Shown here: positions 1-12,294 of the stretch, in pieces
Layout: every line of letters starts with the position of its first letter
Position numbering within the stretch: the first letter of the stretch is position 1
Origin: Lolium rigidum
Lineage: Eukaryota > Streptophyta > Magnoliopsida > Poales > Poaceae
Assembly: GCF_022539505.1 (NCBI RefSeq)
Contig: NC_061511.1
Location: forward strand, 29,708,620 to 29,772,619
DNA: 64,000 nt
Reading direction: 5' to 3'
The notes under the pieces: model-generated
Seen by the model: only the letters and a program-made list of their open reading frames with translations
What the model was told of the DNA's origin: nothing
The model's database searches: none
Translations under genes and position numbers: made by a program

Positions 1-1527
1 TGAATAACTACATAGAGCATGTTAAAATTTGGTTTGCATGATTAGTCTCTCTAAGTCTAGATATTTTCTGGTTGAGGTGTTTGAACAACAAGGAGACGAT
101 GTAAAGTCTTATAATGCTTACAATATGTTTATATGTGAGTCTTGCTGCACCATTTCATACTTGAGTTTGCTTCAAACAACCTTGCTAGCCTAGCCTTGTA
201 TTGAGAGGAATTCTTCTCGTGCATCCAAATCCTTGAGCCAAATACTATGCCATTTGTGTCCACCATACCTACCTACCACATGGTATTTCTCCGCCATTCC
301 AAAGTACATTACTTGAGTGCTACCTTTAAAATTTCTATTCTTTACCTTTACAATATATAGCTCATGGGACAAAATAGCTTAAAAACTATCGTGGTGAAGA
401 ATACGTACTTATGTGTCTTGTTTCTTAGTAAGTTACTTGTTGAGCGGTAACCATGTTTTCTGGGGACGCCATCAACTCTTTTACCTTTGTTGGATATCAT
501 GTGAGTTGCTATGCATGTTCGTCTTGTCTGAAGTAAGGGCGGTTTTCACAATCAAATGGTTTGAGTATGCATACTTGTTAGAGAAGAACATTGGGCCGCT
601 AACTAAAGCCATGATTCATGGTGGAAGTTTCAGTGTGGACAGCTAATCCTCAATCTCTTATGAGAATATTATTCGTTGTTAAATGCTTAAGCATTAAAAG
701 AGGAGTCCATTATCTGTTGTCTATGTTGTCCCGGTATGGATGTCTAAGTTGAGAATAATTAAAAGCGAGAAATCCAATGAGAGCTTTCTCCTTAGACCTT
801 TGTACAGGCGGCATAGAGGTACCCCTTTGTGACACTTGGTTGAAACATATGCTATGCAATGATAATCCGTGTTAACCCAAGCTAATTAGGACAAGGTGCG
901 AGCACTATTAGTATACTATGCATGAGGCTTGCAACTTATAGGATGTCTTATACATAACTCATATGCTTTATTACTACCGTTGACAAAATTGTTTCTATGT
1001 TTTCAAAATGAAAAGCTCTAGCACAAAAATAGTAATCCATGCTTCCTCTGCGAAGGGCCTATCTTTTACTTTATTGTTGAGTCGGTTTACCTATTCTTTC
1101 TATCTTAGAAGCAAACACTTGTATCAACTGTGTGCATTGATTCTTACATGTTTACCTATTGCACTTGTTATATTACTTTGTGTTGACAATTATCCATGAG
1201 ATATACATGTTGAAGTTGAAAGCAACCGCTGAAACTTATATCTTTCTTTGTGTTGCTTCAACTCCTTTACTAAGAATTTATTGCTTTATGAGTTAACTGT
1301 TATGCAAGTCTTATTGATGCTTGTCTTGAAAGTATTATTCATGAAAAGTCTTTGTTATATGATTCATTTGTTTACTCATTATCTTCATCATTGCTTCGAA
1401 TCGCTGCATTCATCTCATGTGCTTTACAATAGTATTGATCAAGATTATGATAGCATGTCACTTCAGAAATTATCTTTGTTATCGTTTACCTACTCGAGGG
1501 CGAGTAGGAACTAAGCTTGGGGATGCT
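1..1527 (+). mobile_element. 3' internal non-coding part of an Athila-like Gypsy element
   Basis: This stretch is the inverted counterpart of the internal regions at 37545-39060 and 43993-45500, which belong to two minus-strand elements of the same family. No long open frame is present. It ends in a purine-rich polypurine-tract-like sequence (AAGCTTGGGGATGC) directly before the LTR start at 1528, as expected for the 3' side of an LTR retrotransposon in plus orientation. The element's 5' portion lies outside the window. The family assignment (Athila-like) rests on the sister copies, which have a primer-binding site of the TGGCGCCGTTGCCGGG type and a gag remnant. Confidence 0.8.
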
Positions 1528-3123
1528 TGATACGTCCCAAACGTATCTATAATTTCTTATGTTCCATGCTACTTTTATGATGATACTCACATGTTTTATA
1601 CATATTATATGTCATATTTATGCATTTTCCGGCACTAACCTATTGACGAGATGCCGAAGAGCCAGTTGCAGTTTTCTGCTGTTTTTGGTTTCAGAAATCC
1701 TAGGAAGGAAATATTCTCGGAATTTGACGAAATCAATGCCAAGGGGCCTATTTTTGCACGAAGCTTCCAGAAGTCCGAGGGAGAGACGAAGTGGGGCCAC
1801 GAGGCGCCGCCACAACAGGGCGGCGCGGCCCAGGTGCTGGCCGCGCGGCCCTGGCGTGTGGGGCCCTCGTGTGGCCCCCTGACCTGCCCTTCCGCCTACT
1901 TAAAGCCTCCGTCGCGAAACCCCCAGTACCGAGAGCCACGATACGAAAAACCTTCCAGAGACGCCGCCGCCGCCAATCCCATCTCGGGGGATTCAGGAGA
2001 TCGCCTCCGGCACCCCGCCGGAGAGGGGAATCATCTCCCAGAGGTATCTTCATCGCCATGATCGCCTCCGGATCGATGTGTGAGTAGTTCACCCCTGTAC
2101 TATGGGTCCATAGCAGTAGCTAGATGGTCGTCTTCTCCTCATTGTGCTATCATGTTCGATCTTGTGAGCTGCCTATCATGATCAAGATCGTCTATTTGTA
2201 ATCCTTCATGTTGTGTTTGTTGGGATCCGATGGATATTGAATACTATGTCAAGTTGATTATCAATCTATCATATATGTTATTTATGTTCTTGCATGCTCT
2301 CCGTTGCTAGTAGAGGCTCGGCCAAGTTGATACTTGTGACTCCAAGAGGGAGTATTTATGCTCGATAGTGGGTTCATGCCTCCATTAAATCTGGGACGAG
2401 TGACGAAAGTTCTAAGGTTGTGGATGTGCTGTTGCCACTAGGGATAAAACATCGATGCTTTGTCTAAGGATATTTGTGTTGATTACATTACGCACCATAC
2501 TTAATGCAATTGTCCTGTTGTTTACAACTTAATACTGGAGGGGTTCGGATGATAACTCGAAGGTGGATTTTTTAGGCATAGATGCATGCTGGATGGCGGT
2601 CTATGTACTTTGTCGTAATGCCCTGATTAAATCTCATAGTACTCATCATGATATATGTATGTGCATTGTTATGCCTTCTTTATTTGTCAATTGCCCAACT
2701 GTAATTTGTCCACCCAACATCTGCTATCTTATGGGAGAGACACCACTAGTGAACTGTGGACCCCGATCCTATTCCTTACATCTGAAATACAATCTACTGC
2801 AATTGTTCTTTACTGTTCTTCGCAAACAAACATCATCATCCACACTATACATCTAATCCTTTGTTTACAAGCAAGCCGGTGAGATTGACAACCTCAGTCG
2901 TTATGTTGGGGCAAAGTTCTGTGATTGTGTTGTGCAGGTTCCACGTTGGCGCCGGAATCCCTGGTGTTGCGCCGCACTATACTCCTCAGCCATCAACCTT
3001 CAACGTGCTTCTTGACTCCTACTGGTTCGATTAAACCTTGGTTTCTTACGAGGGAAACTTGCTATCGTGCGCATCACACCTTCCTCTTGGGGTTCCCAAC
3101 GGACGTGTCAACTACACGCATCA
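1528..3123 (+). repeat. 3' LTR of the first Athila-like Gypsy element
   Basis: It begins TGATACGTCC and ends ACACGCATCA, about 1.6 kb, with TG...CA termini. It matches the minus-strand LTR at 47373-48973 along its length, including the segment of stacked small frames at 1650-2090 that comes from LTR sequence and not from a gene. The sequence after 3123 reappears at 30565-30631 in an unrelated context, which fixes the right boundary. The left target-site copy is outside the window, so the TSD cannot be checked. Confidence 0.85.
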
Positions 3124-3480
3124 AGGGGCGGCTTGGACGGAGGTGGCATGGATGGGAGTGTGCTACCATGCATAGTGTCGTATTATGCGTGTGGCGTGGC
3201 GGCGGTCGGGCCACTTTGGAGGCGCTAGCAGGAGAGGATAGGAACAGACTATGTGGTAGGAAGGTACAGCGAATTTTCTACATCGAATGGGCTTGGTTGG
3301 GAGGCTGGGGAGACTGGAAAATGCCAGCGACCATCCAGGGGTGGCGCCGCCCGGATGTGGTCACCAGTGGTGGACACCTGGGTGTATGACATAGTCGGCA
3401 TTAGGGATTTCTGGATGTTAGCTAGGAATCTCGGCTTGAGGTGATTCAAAGTTCCTGTCCGCCAAATTTCACTTCCAGCA
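3124..3480 (+). repeat. Retroelement-derived sequence shared with 30565-30631
   Basis: The first 70 bases (GGGGCGGCTTGGACGG onward) align with 30565-30631. There the same sequence is cut by an LTR-like start at 30632; here it continues. It is therefore repeat DNA into which the first Gypsy element inserted. No coding region is recognised. Confidence 0.5.
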
Positions 3481-5144
3481 TTTTTTTAAACTAAATTTTT
3501 TGCAAATTCGAAAGTTATAATAAATCAAGAAATTTTAAAATTCAAAACAACAAATACTTTTCTGCAAGCTTTTGATCAAGGTTTTGAAAAGAAAAATAGA
3601 TGGAATTTTCACTATTGTGTTCCAAATGAAAAAAATGAAAGATTTTTCTAAACCAAGATTTTGAAACTTTGTAATGCAAGGATTTTGAAAATTCATATCA
3701 GCATAAACCAACATGGAGGATTTTGAAGATACAATTGGAAATATTATGAGGTGAGTTTTTTTTAGTACATGTCCCACACGAATATTAACATATTTTCTAA
3801 CTACCTTTTTCCCAAATTCAAAACTTGGTACTGGTGCAAATTTGGAAATTCAAATAGAGAAGACTGGTTTTGGAAGATTTTGATGGGATTTTTGAAAATT
3901 AAAGGTTTTGGGTTTCAGTATGTTTAAGACGTTCATATGCGACACCAAAAAAGGGTACTATCCCATCTAGGAAAATCCATTTTGTAATTTTTTTTAAAAT
4001 AATTAAGAAAAGCGCAGAAAGAGAAATAAAAACTAAAAGGGTTTTGGTCCAAAGAAAATATGGGATATTTTTGTATAAAATGCGTTCAAAACATCTAGGA
4101 TCACTCCATAATATTTTTGGATTTTTAGCACAAGATAAAATAGGGTTCCTTCGTAAAGTGGGAAAGAAAGGTTTTCTTTAAAAAATATAGAAACTCGTTT
4201 TGAATTATTTTGTGGTAGGAAAATATGAAATGCCTCACCTTATATCATAGGTTCGAAAGCATAAAAAGGCCAAAAATATTTCCAAGGCTTGAGAATTAAA
4301 GAAGGTATCATAAATCCAAATTAAAATTTGAAATAGGGTAAAAAATATTTTTTCTTAGGAAATTTTAAAGAGGGCCAAAAATTTGGGGTGCTTTAATACC
4401 TTTACAATTTCAACACTTATTTAATCCAAAAATACGAAAACATTTGTCATACTTGTTTTTAGTTCTTTCATGAAGTTTATATCACTATCATCACTGTACC
4501 ACTTTACTTTTGCATAGCATTTAGTTTACCTTTCATATTGCATTTACGTTACTTCTTGTATATTTACTTTATTTACTACACTATACATTTTTTTTCAATT
4601 ATAATAAGAAACCTTGTGCTTGACAACCTTTCGGCCGAGTTGGGCACACAAGACAGGTTGTTTGAAAAGAAAAGAAAAGAAAAGAAGGTATAAACCCTCG
4701 AGTTACCCTTGGGGGGGGGGAAGAAGCCCTTTCAACATCACTCCGTGCTTGGAGTCCCAACGAATTGATATCCACGTTGATTGGTGCCATCACCCGCTAG
4801 GTTCGGTAAAACGCAGTCATGATACCGAGCACCTACGGATCAATAACCACGTTGGGACCTGGACATCCATGATGGCTCCATTGCATACTCGGAGAAATAA
4901 TAGACCTAATCTTTCGTGTTGATGCATATGTTAATTCCTTTGCTTCACAACCCAAGGTGAGACTTTAAGTATTCTCATTAATCAACTCCTTAATCACAAT
5001 ATTTGTTAACCTCGATCCGGTATCAATTACCCTCTTCTCGTTTCATGTATATTGATGATGTCCTATGATCACTATCATTCTTTTCACATAGTATTTGCGC
5101 AGGAATATTATGTTGACATCACAATACCGAGAGGGCCTAGATCA
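3481..5144. other. AT-rich retroelement-derived sequence, no gene seen
   Basis: Long A/T-rich sequence with many in-frame stops on both strands. The part around 4600-4930 has the look of the internal 5' region of an LTR retrotransposon, but I cannot place it in a family. It contains a run of ten G at 4711-4720. No gene, RNA gene or clear terminal repeat was found. Confidence 0.4.
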
Positions 5145-5215
5145 CACTTCTGGAAAATGGGGCTTTCGTCCCAATTGGTATGGGGCTTTAGTCCCGGATG
5201 TGCAACTGGGACTAA
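5145..5215 (+). mobile_element. Candidate 5' end of a CACTA transposon
   Basis: The sequence opens CACTTCTGGAAAATGGGGC, close to the CACTA-type terminus CACTACTGGAAA. It is followed by subterminal copies of GGGGCTTTAGTCCCGG and its complement GGGACTAA. The same kind of subterminal repeat is found in inverted orientation at 10800-10995. The terminal bases are degenerate and no 3-bp TSD matches the other end (TCA here, TTG there), so pairing the two ends is only a suggestion. Confidence 0.4.
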
Positions 5216-5341
5216 GCAATCATATCTCTCGTTCATTAGGATGAACAAATCCTACTCTTGAATCATTAAACTCGGTACCTTCGGGTATACCTAAATCTTA
5301 AGTTTTCACATCTGGGTTCAATCTTGATAAGATTAGAGAAT

Positions 5342-5427
5342 TTCCTCCAATATGAGGTTTCTATAGTTTGCTCATGGTCTAAATTCCTCCAATATGAGGT
5401 TGCTATAGTTTGCTCATGGTCTAAGGA
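5342..5427. repeat. 42-bp tandem duplication
   Basis: Two nearly identical 42-bp units start at 5342 and 5384 (TTCCTCCAATATGAGG...CATGGTCTAA). The surrounding 5216-6100 is AT-rich intergenic or TE-internal sequence with no gene recognised. Confidence 0.8.
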
Positions 5428-6104
5428 TTTTTATATAAGATAACACTTAAAGATATTGCTATTAACCATGAAGAATGTGTCTCACAACATACCAGTGACT
5501 TGGGTATGTTCGAGTGTCATTGTTTAGTCAAACGATCCACCCTTATTGTTGCCAACATCCTTGTTACAATAAATATACTCATTGTCAGAAAATTTTGATC
5601 ATCCAACGACAAATGAGCTATTCATATTTAGAGACAAGATTTAGATCAATTCTTTTCTTGTTATCTGTCAACACATGCTTGTGAGTTTTTCTTCGAATCG
5701 CATATTTAAGGGACACATCATTGTTTTTCTTCGAATAGCATAAAAGATAAGGTAAACATACTAATAAACATGAATTATAGATAATAAATAACCCTTATTA
5801 CTATTCGGTTAACTCCTTCACTATTCTGCATGAATCATACTCTCTCTTGTCTATTTTGTGTTGTGCATAATTTTCCGCGCAAGTAAAACTGTGTGAATTT
5901 TGATCAATAATATAGATAATAATACAAAGGTCTATCATGTCAAATGCATATAATATGATAATAAATTTCGTAAATTTTTTAAAATATTATTATTTTATTG
6001 TATACGTTTATATTTTTATTAATATAGATGATTAAACTTTAAGAAGTTTGACTTTGACCAAAACTTATATGCAACATATTTTGGGCAGGAGGGAATATAC
6101 ATAG

Positions 6105-7430
6105 AATAAGGGACTGACTATTGAACAACTATCTGTTTTCAAATTCGTGAACAGACACATTTCCGTAGCCAATAGTAAGACGACAGATGTATGACTCAAA
6201 ACTACAGAAAAATGAATGAGAAAAACCGTCTGTTCTCAAATTAGAAAACAGACACATTTCTGCTAGCCCAAAAACATTGAGTTCTAACGGCTCTTTGTGT
6301 CTCTCGTTATCAGTCCAATGTTGAGTTACCATTCTAAACGAAAATGGGAAACCACACAACCTGTAGCTAAAAAGGACCAATACACACTAAGACAATACGC
6401 CACATAAAAAAAACCGGGCCATCCTCTTTAGCAAGCAAACGCCGCATGCCCTCCAACTCCATCCCAAGCTGGCGCTACGCCCAGGGTGGAATAGACAGAA
6501 AAAAAAGAAGGGAAAATGAGAAGTTAGACCTGGAATGGTAGAACTAGAGATAAAGGAGTAACAAGTTCCGGTAGATAACCTACTTGGAATTGGTGAAATT
6601 CTGCAGTCCCAATGAGGTAACCTGTACCATGAAGGGAGTCAGATCAGGGTATTAGCAGATACAAACTAGTGTAGAAAGATGTGATAAAAAAATTACATTG
6701 AGGGTTGCAGTATAGGGGGTCATACCTGGGGATGACCATTCAATCCATCTAGAACCAAAAAGGGAAAAGAAACCTTACAACAATAATCACTTCAAGAAGA
6801 ACAGAAAGAAAACGATAGTGCTTCAGGACCAATATCATGCATTGCTAGTCACATCAAAGTTTGCAAACCACTATAGGGAAATAATAGGAATTATAAATAA
6901 ATGGGTTCATTCATAAAGATGGGAAAACTAGAGAACAAATGATTATTGTAAACTAGCTTGCAAACTCATCCCCTGATCAAAAACAATAGATGGTAACTAA
7001 AATACATTGTTGCACCATTTTGGACTTCTCCGAGTATCTGAGCATAAAGCACATGGAATGATACCTTGACATGGCGAGAAAAAGTCATATAGAACATCAT
7101 CATCACATCCAGACCTGCTTCGAGTTCATTGGAAACAGCGAAATAGTTCCATCTAGTTCTGAAACTTAACCTCCCTACGTAATAAGTGTACTACTCAACT
7201 TTTCATTTCCCCGATGCATTGACAAAACTAAGAAACAATGAGTGAGAAAATGGTAGTAGAAAAATATTCAAAAAGATAACTGCTCGGTAGAAGATAAAAT
7301 CAACAAAGGGGCCATTCCTACTTTTCCCGGTTTCAGAATCGGCTATCAAACTTGAGCATACCTTAAGTGTATGATAGGCGGAGTTACCCACCATGACCCC
7401 CAAAAAGATAGAATCAAAGTCTAAAATCAC
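6105..7430. other. Non-coding stretch with a short dispersed duplication
   Basis: A segment containing TTCAAATTCGTGAACAGACA at about 6138 recurs in diverged form about 100 bases later (TCTCAAATTAGAAAACAGAC). The rest shows no coding signal that I can support. A minus-strand frame at 7203-7430 has no recognisable domain. Confidence 0.4.
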
Positions 7431-7439
7431 AATGAAACA

Positions 7440-8370
7440 AAAGAAACCTATGTATTTTCAAAGATCACAAGCTAAAAAAAGAGAAAATGAATGAATATCT
7501 GAATAAATGAAGAAGCATAAAGAAAGAAAATGATAGAAGTTCTACAAATCGGAGAGAGATATTGATAACTCAAGTAATGAAGGACTGAAGAGAGAACTAA
7601 AAAGTCAATGAAAGAAAAAAATAATCAAGTAATTAAGAACTGAAGCAATATACTTAGGAATTCTGATAAATACAAATAATTTAAGTCAAAATAAATGCAA
7701 AATGATGTAATGAAAAAGTGAAATACTGAAAGTCAAATAAAGTAGACTTAAGATACTTAAGAAATTAACCGAAAAATGAGATAGTGAGGGACTAAAGAAA
7801 TAATCTGAAAGGCCGAAGATTGGACAAAAAAAATAAAAATGTTGAAGTACTGAAATGAACACTGAGTAAATACAAAGAGAGACTGAAAAGGAATGGAAAT
7901 TCGAGGAGAATTTACTGACTGAAAAACTGAAATACTTATTACTGAAAGAGTGAAGAAAAGGAAACAAACAAAAGAGTGACTGAAAACTTTAAAAAAACAT
8001 AGGGCATACCGAAGAAAGAACAATGACAGAAGAAGATGATAAATAGATCAAATAAAATAATGAATAGCTGAGAAATTAGTGACCGACAACATTGAGAAAC
8101 TGAGAAGCAGGCATAGACTATAGAAATGGGACTCATAAAATAACTTGTATACGGAAACTGAGTGAACTCAAAACAAAAGTGACCGAGAAACAGAAATCTG
8201 AAGAAACTAATCACTGAACCAAAGAGAATGAAGGACAATAAAATGGTAACACACTGACAATCTGAGAATGCAAATAATGAAGAGTAAGGTCATTATATAG
8301 AAAATGAAAAATGAAGAAATTAACTGAGAATCTGAGAATCACTAACTGAATAACGAAACCTCAATAAGAT
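7440..8370. repeat. Purine-rich tract with recurrent CTGAA/CTGAG motifs
   Basis: On the plus strand this stretch is strongly A/G-biased. The motifs ACTGAA, ACTGAG and TCTGAG recur every few tens of bases at irregular spacing. The bias makes the minus strand read as long Phe/Ser-rich frames, which I treat as composition artefacts. It is not a regular tandem repeat. Confidence 0.5.
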
Positions 8371-8380
8371 GCTAGTTTTG

Positions 8381-8545
8381 ATGCAGTCTCATTTTGGAGA
8401 AAATGGTATTGTGGTGCGCGATCTTCCGAGAGCCGTTCTTGTCTCTACTTTGGATGTGTCAGCATGTTACATAAGCGCGGAGGAAGGCGAGCTTCAAGCT
8501 TGTTTAAAAGGCCTATATCTTGAATGTTACCCAGAGCGACTATAA
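8381..8545 (+). pseudogene. RNase H-like (RVT_3-type) fragment
   Basis: A 54-codon frame (ATG 8381, stop TAA 8543) reads in part GIVVRD...VLVSTLD...SAEEGELQACLKGLYL. This has the layout of the RNase H-like domain seen at the end of plant non-LTR retrotransposon polyproteins and related host proteins: G-x-V-x-R-D, then a stretch ending in a glutamate-rich E-x-x-A-x-L-x-G-L helix. Only the middle of the domain is present, and no reverse transcriptase is found nearby. It is probably a decayed retroelement fragment. A short captured host exon is possible. Confidence 0.45.
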
Positions 8546-9598
8546 GCTTATATTAGCCCAGCTAGCTACTTGCATGTTAAAAGCTCACGTACAAGAAAAT
8601 CCAGGAACTAAGCTCTTGACTTGTTGTCGACGGCCGAATGATATATGTATCAAAGCATTTGCTTCCTATCTAGCAGGATATTCCTAGAGACTACCAATTT
8701 TTTTAAATAAAAACAAAGCACACAACTAGAAATTTTGCCATGTTTGAGGCCGGACGTCGGTGCACCAACCCGCTTTAGCAGCAACGCCTGGAGCACCATC
8801 CAGACCGAGATCGTCATCACTGGTGATAGTGATGGTTCTGAACTCAGCATTCCATTGGTTGAATCAACCTGGGTTGCAGAATTTGAAGTTCTCTCCATTT
8901 GCAGTTGATAACCAGTGCATATTGTCTTGATGGATCTAGCACATCAGCTACAAATCTTGATTGATTACAGAGTTGTAAGCTAATTTGCAACCCACATGTG
9001 TTCCGCACTCTGTTTTGCTATCAACAACTACTACTAGGCATTGCGTTCCTTCAATTTGAGCTGGAGGTGCAAAACCATTTGTCACTAGTAGCAGTACATA
9101 CACGAGAAGAATAGGAAATCGATTCCAATGGCCAGAAATAAAATTATTGGATGGAAATTCTCTACACATTCTGAAGCTAGCTACCTTTTCTTATCTAGCC
9201 CAGCTACTTTCTTGCCCAACTGGATGCAGCAGCCATCTACTAGTACTGAGAACAAAAACTATGCTGACAACCTACAGAAATCTGAAGTGCAAAACTAACC
9301 CACAATCAACTAAGTAATAGAGTCATACATCATGAAAAAAATCATGCTGAAACCACAGAACTAAAACCTAATGTATTCAAGGCGTGAGCACACCAGTGAA
9401 AACATGAGAAATCTGCTCAAGAAAATTAAGAAAAAATATAACCTCAAAACCAACTGAGCCCTAATATAAATTAGACAATCTTACACACCAAACCTGAAAC
9501 CTAAACTACAGGTGGAGCTCACCAACAGAGAACAGGAACACAGATGAAATTAACCTAGTATGAACCATAATCCAACCTCGGCGAGCTCGGACTCCTGG
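8546..9598. other. No supported gene; possible 3' part of a minus-strand transcript
   Basis: Minus-strand frames at 8650-8898 and 8948-9169 show no recognisable motif. If the candidate exons at 9599-9953 are real, this interval would be downstream transcript sequence. Nothing else is supported. Confidence 0.3.
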
Positions 9599-9953
9599 TC
9601 AACATGAACTGCACTCTGCAGGTTTGCCATGACAGTGAATCAGCTCCGCAACTACAGCAGCATCGCTACCTGATAAAAATTCAAACTACCCACACCTCAC
9701 AACCAAGCACCGACAACGTAACCAGCGACACTGCCCGAAAATGAAAACGCGCAGGGAGCTAGAGATAGACTGAAATCAGAGCACACATATGCAGAAAGAA
9801 AAAAAAACAGACATTACCATTTCGAAAGCGACGGCCATGTCTTCGACTATCGCGAATCGCCAGCCTCTCCGCTGCAGATCGAACCAATTCCCAATCCACA
9901 ACGCTACCTGACGCCGCCGGAGTAGGCTGCGGAGATACCTCTCTCTCTTCCAA
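9599..9953 (-). CDS. Possible two-exon small hypothetical protein
   Basis: Exon 1 (9953 down to 9818) starts ATGGAAGAGAGAG and ends at a GTAATG donor. Exon 2 (9669 down to 9599) begins after a TTTTTATCAG acceptor and ends in TGA. The joined length is 207 nt, a multiple of three, giving 68 residues (MEEREVSPQPTPAAS... to ...ECSSC). I recognise no domain. The GC-richer, 5'-UTR-like DNA upstream (9954-10090) suits a gene start. An alternative is that these are non-coding 5' exons of a longer transcript, in which case the reading frame is accidental. Confidence 0.28.
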
Positions 9954-10139
9954 GGCAGTTGGGCCGGCCGCAGTAAACCGGAGTCAAATTACTTACTCGT
10001 GGTCAAACTTCCCGCTCGGTCACTCATCCTCCCACTACTCCACCACTAGCACGCTTAACTTCTGAGTTCCATCACGTCTCGCATCCAAGTGCTCCGCGCG
10101 CATGTATGTGATAGTAGTATCATATCGATCCTATTAACA

Positions 10140-10799
10140 TGTTGGTCGATGTCATATTTCTTTATTGTTTGAATTTTAAATAATTTTTTTAATAAACAAA
10201 ACTAATGATGTAATAATAATTTTGAATAAATAAATAAACATTAACTTTTTAATTCGTATTATTTTTAATTTTTTAATTTCTTAATATTTATTTTTTTGCC
10301 AAACCTAAAACCTAAAAAAAATTAAATCAAAAAAATTGGGTAAAGGTAATAGTAATCTTTATGCAGGATGCAATTATTAATTTTCATTTTTAAAAAAATA
10401 AAAAAATATAAAATCCGTAATTTATAGCAAAAAATAAAATCTTCCTGCTTTCATATTTTCATTTGGAATTTTGAGAATCTAAAAATTGGCTAACCGGGTA
10501 AACCCCGGTGAATCGAATGTTACTTTTTCCCACGGTCATTTTGATATATTATACGTTTTTTCCTGATGTCGTATGCAAAAGCTAATGCGGTTTTACAATT
10601 TTTCAAACTTTTTTACAAAAAAAGTAAAAATTCAAATTTCTTAATTTCACCGAATAGTAAGTTGCATAACATACAAGAATCTTAAAATATTTTATTTTTT
10701 GAATTTTCTATCATTTTCTTTTGTACTTTACAAAGCAAAAAAACGATCTAGGGGGGGGGGGGGGGTAAAGGGTGCGTAGGGAGTAAAAAACCAGAAAAA
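10140..10799. other. AT-rich spacer with a 15-G run, no gene
   Basis: Very AT-rich DNA with stops in all frames. An uninterrupted run of 15 G lies at 10751-10765, immediately before the CACTA-type subterminal region. Confidence 0.6.
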
Positions 10800-10995
10800 A
10801 CCTTTAGACCCAATTGGGGACACCAACCGGGACTAAAGAGGCCTGCGCTGACCGCAGCCTACCATAGCCCTTTAATCCCGGCCGGAGCATTAGTCTCGGT
10901 TCACCAGCAGAACCGAGACTAAAGACCCCATTAATCCCGGGTCAAAGTATTTGGGGACTAATGGGTTGGGATGAAAGGTCTTTTTTCTACTAGTG
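10800..10995 (+). mobile_element. 3' end of a CACTA transposon
   Basis: The end reads TTTTTTCTACTAGTG, that is CACTAGTAGAAAAAAGACC on the minus strand. Subterminal copies of GGGACTAAAG / TTTAATCCCGG precede it. The terminus agrees with the two other CACTA ends in the window (28376 and 63748). Its partner may be the degenerate end at 5145. A 30-bp segment that includes the last bases (TAGTGTTGTTGTAG) is repeated 51 bp downstream at 11043. Confidence 0.7.
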
Positions 10996-12040
10996 TTGTT
11001 GTAGTTTCCATAAGAACTTCCTTTCACTACCCGGAATGTAGTTTAGTGTTGTTGTAGATTCGGTAAGAACTTCGGTAATCTTTTTTAGATTATTTAGGTT
11101 TTTCTATCGGCACACTTGCTAGCTTTATTTAGTCAGATTCAAAGCATGTAGTAGAAAGCAAGCGACACACTAGTACTCAAGAAAGATTGTTACCTCAAAC
11201 ATTTTACTAATGTTATGGCCGGTTTTATCTGAATATACAAGAGTAAAAGGGCTTCAGCATTAGTATAAGATGTACAATTTTATCTGAAAATGTCAAAAGT
11301 GTGATCCAAACATCATTAACTTGACCGAAAGAGCAAAGTTTGAGCCTCATTAATGAAAGGTCGGTAGTATCTCACACGACATTGGAATATTGACCATGCA
11401 CACATCATATTAAGGTAATTATTGAGAACCCAAGGTCTAACCTTGTTGAAGGTATTGTTTTGAGAGCGGAGCCTATTTTCATGGTGAAGACATATGATCT
11501 TTGATCGGGCGACAACGGTGCTGGTGCACTGTTCCCTTCTTGAAGGCGTCATTTTTGGAGATCTGTATTTCAGGTGTTGTCTTGGTGGTGGATGTATTGC
11601 CGTTGCTAGCACTGGGATGCTGTAGTGAGACTTTTGTTTCTTAGTTTTATTTTTCGCTTTTTCGATTGTGTGCATCCGTACTATCGTTGGGGAATTACGT
11701 TATTGTAGAGGCTGAATGTAATTGGTATCTTTTAATATTAATATATTTTTTTATCAAAAATATTAAGGTACTTTTGGGTCGCAGTCATAGCAGCACTAAG
11801 CAAAAGCATGGTGACTAGCGCTAATTAATTGGCTTCTTTATTCAAGTTGCATTAGTTTATCCAAATCACCAGGCCCCACAGACATGCATGCAGATGATGT
11901 CCAAACCTTAATTAGTTAGGCAGGCAGATCGATGTTTATTCCTCCACTCTCCTTTAAAACCCCGCGTTGTGTAGAAAACATTGCTATAACGCTTAGCTCC
12001 GGTCTGATTCTGATCTCCAGAGCATCCCACGCTCTCTCTC
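10996..12040. other. Intergenic region upstream of the LRR pseudogene
   Basis: No gene is recognised in most of this kilobase. It contains the direct repeat TAGTGTTGTTGTAG at 10992 and 11043. Just upstream of the LRR start there is a TATA-like TTTAAAA at 11953-11959 in a C-rich setting (CTCTCCTTTAAAACCCC), about 90 bases before the ATG. That is a plausible relic of the receptor gene's promoter. Confidence 0.4.
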
Positions 12041-12294
12041 ATGGCGGCCTGGCGACCCAGGCCAACCACGGTCCACATCTTCACATTTCTCGTCGTCCTC
12101 CTCCTCCTCTATAGCGTAGCTAGTGTCGGCGGAGTGTTAGAAGAGGGACGACCGCTCTGTGCTTTTAATCTTCAAGGTCGAAGTGACCGGCGACCCCATG
12201 GGAGCGCTCACTGGCTGGGGCTCACCACATATGTGCAACTGGACCGGGCTCGCTTGCGACACAGTTACACACCGTGTTGTCAAGTTAACACTAA

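Noticed and set aside
1559..2092. Several GC-rich frames on both strands
   Set aside because: They lie inside the 3' LTR, and the same frames recur in the other LTR copies (37001-37421, 43543-43961, 48321-48942).
6030..6105. Possible end of a Stowaway-type MITE (GGCAGGAGGGAATAT)
   Set aside because: The terminus resembles the CTCCCTCCGTYC end only loosely and no matching opposite end was found.
7686..8238. Minus-strand Phe/Ser-rich frames that look like membrane proteins
   Set aside because: They arise from the purine-rich tract read on the other strand. There is no start context, no domain, and three frames overlap.
5145..10995. A single complete CACTA element
   Set aside because: Both ends look CACTA-like and share subterminal motifs. 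But the 5' terminus is degenerate, the flanking triplets (TCA, TTG) do not match and no transposase is present, so the ends are listed separately.
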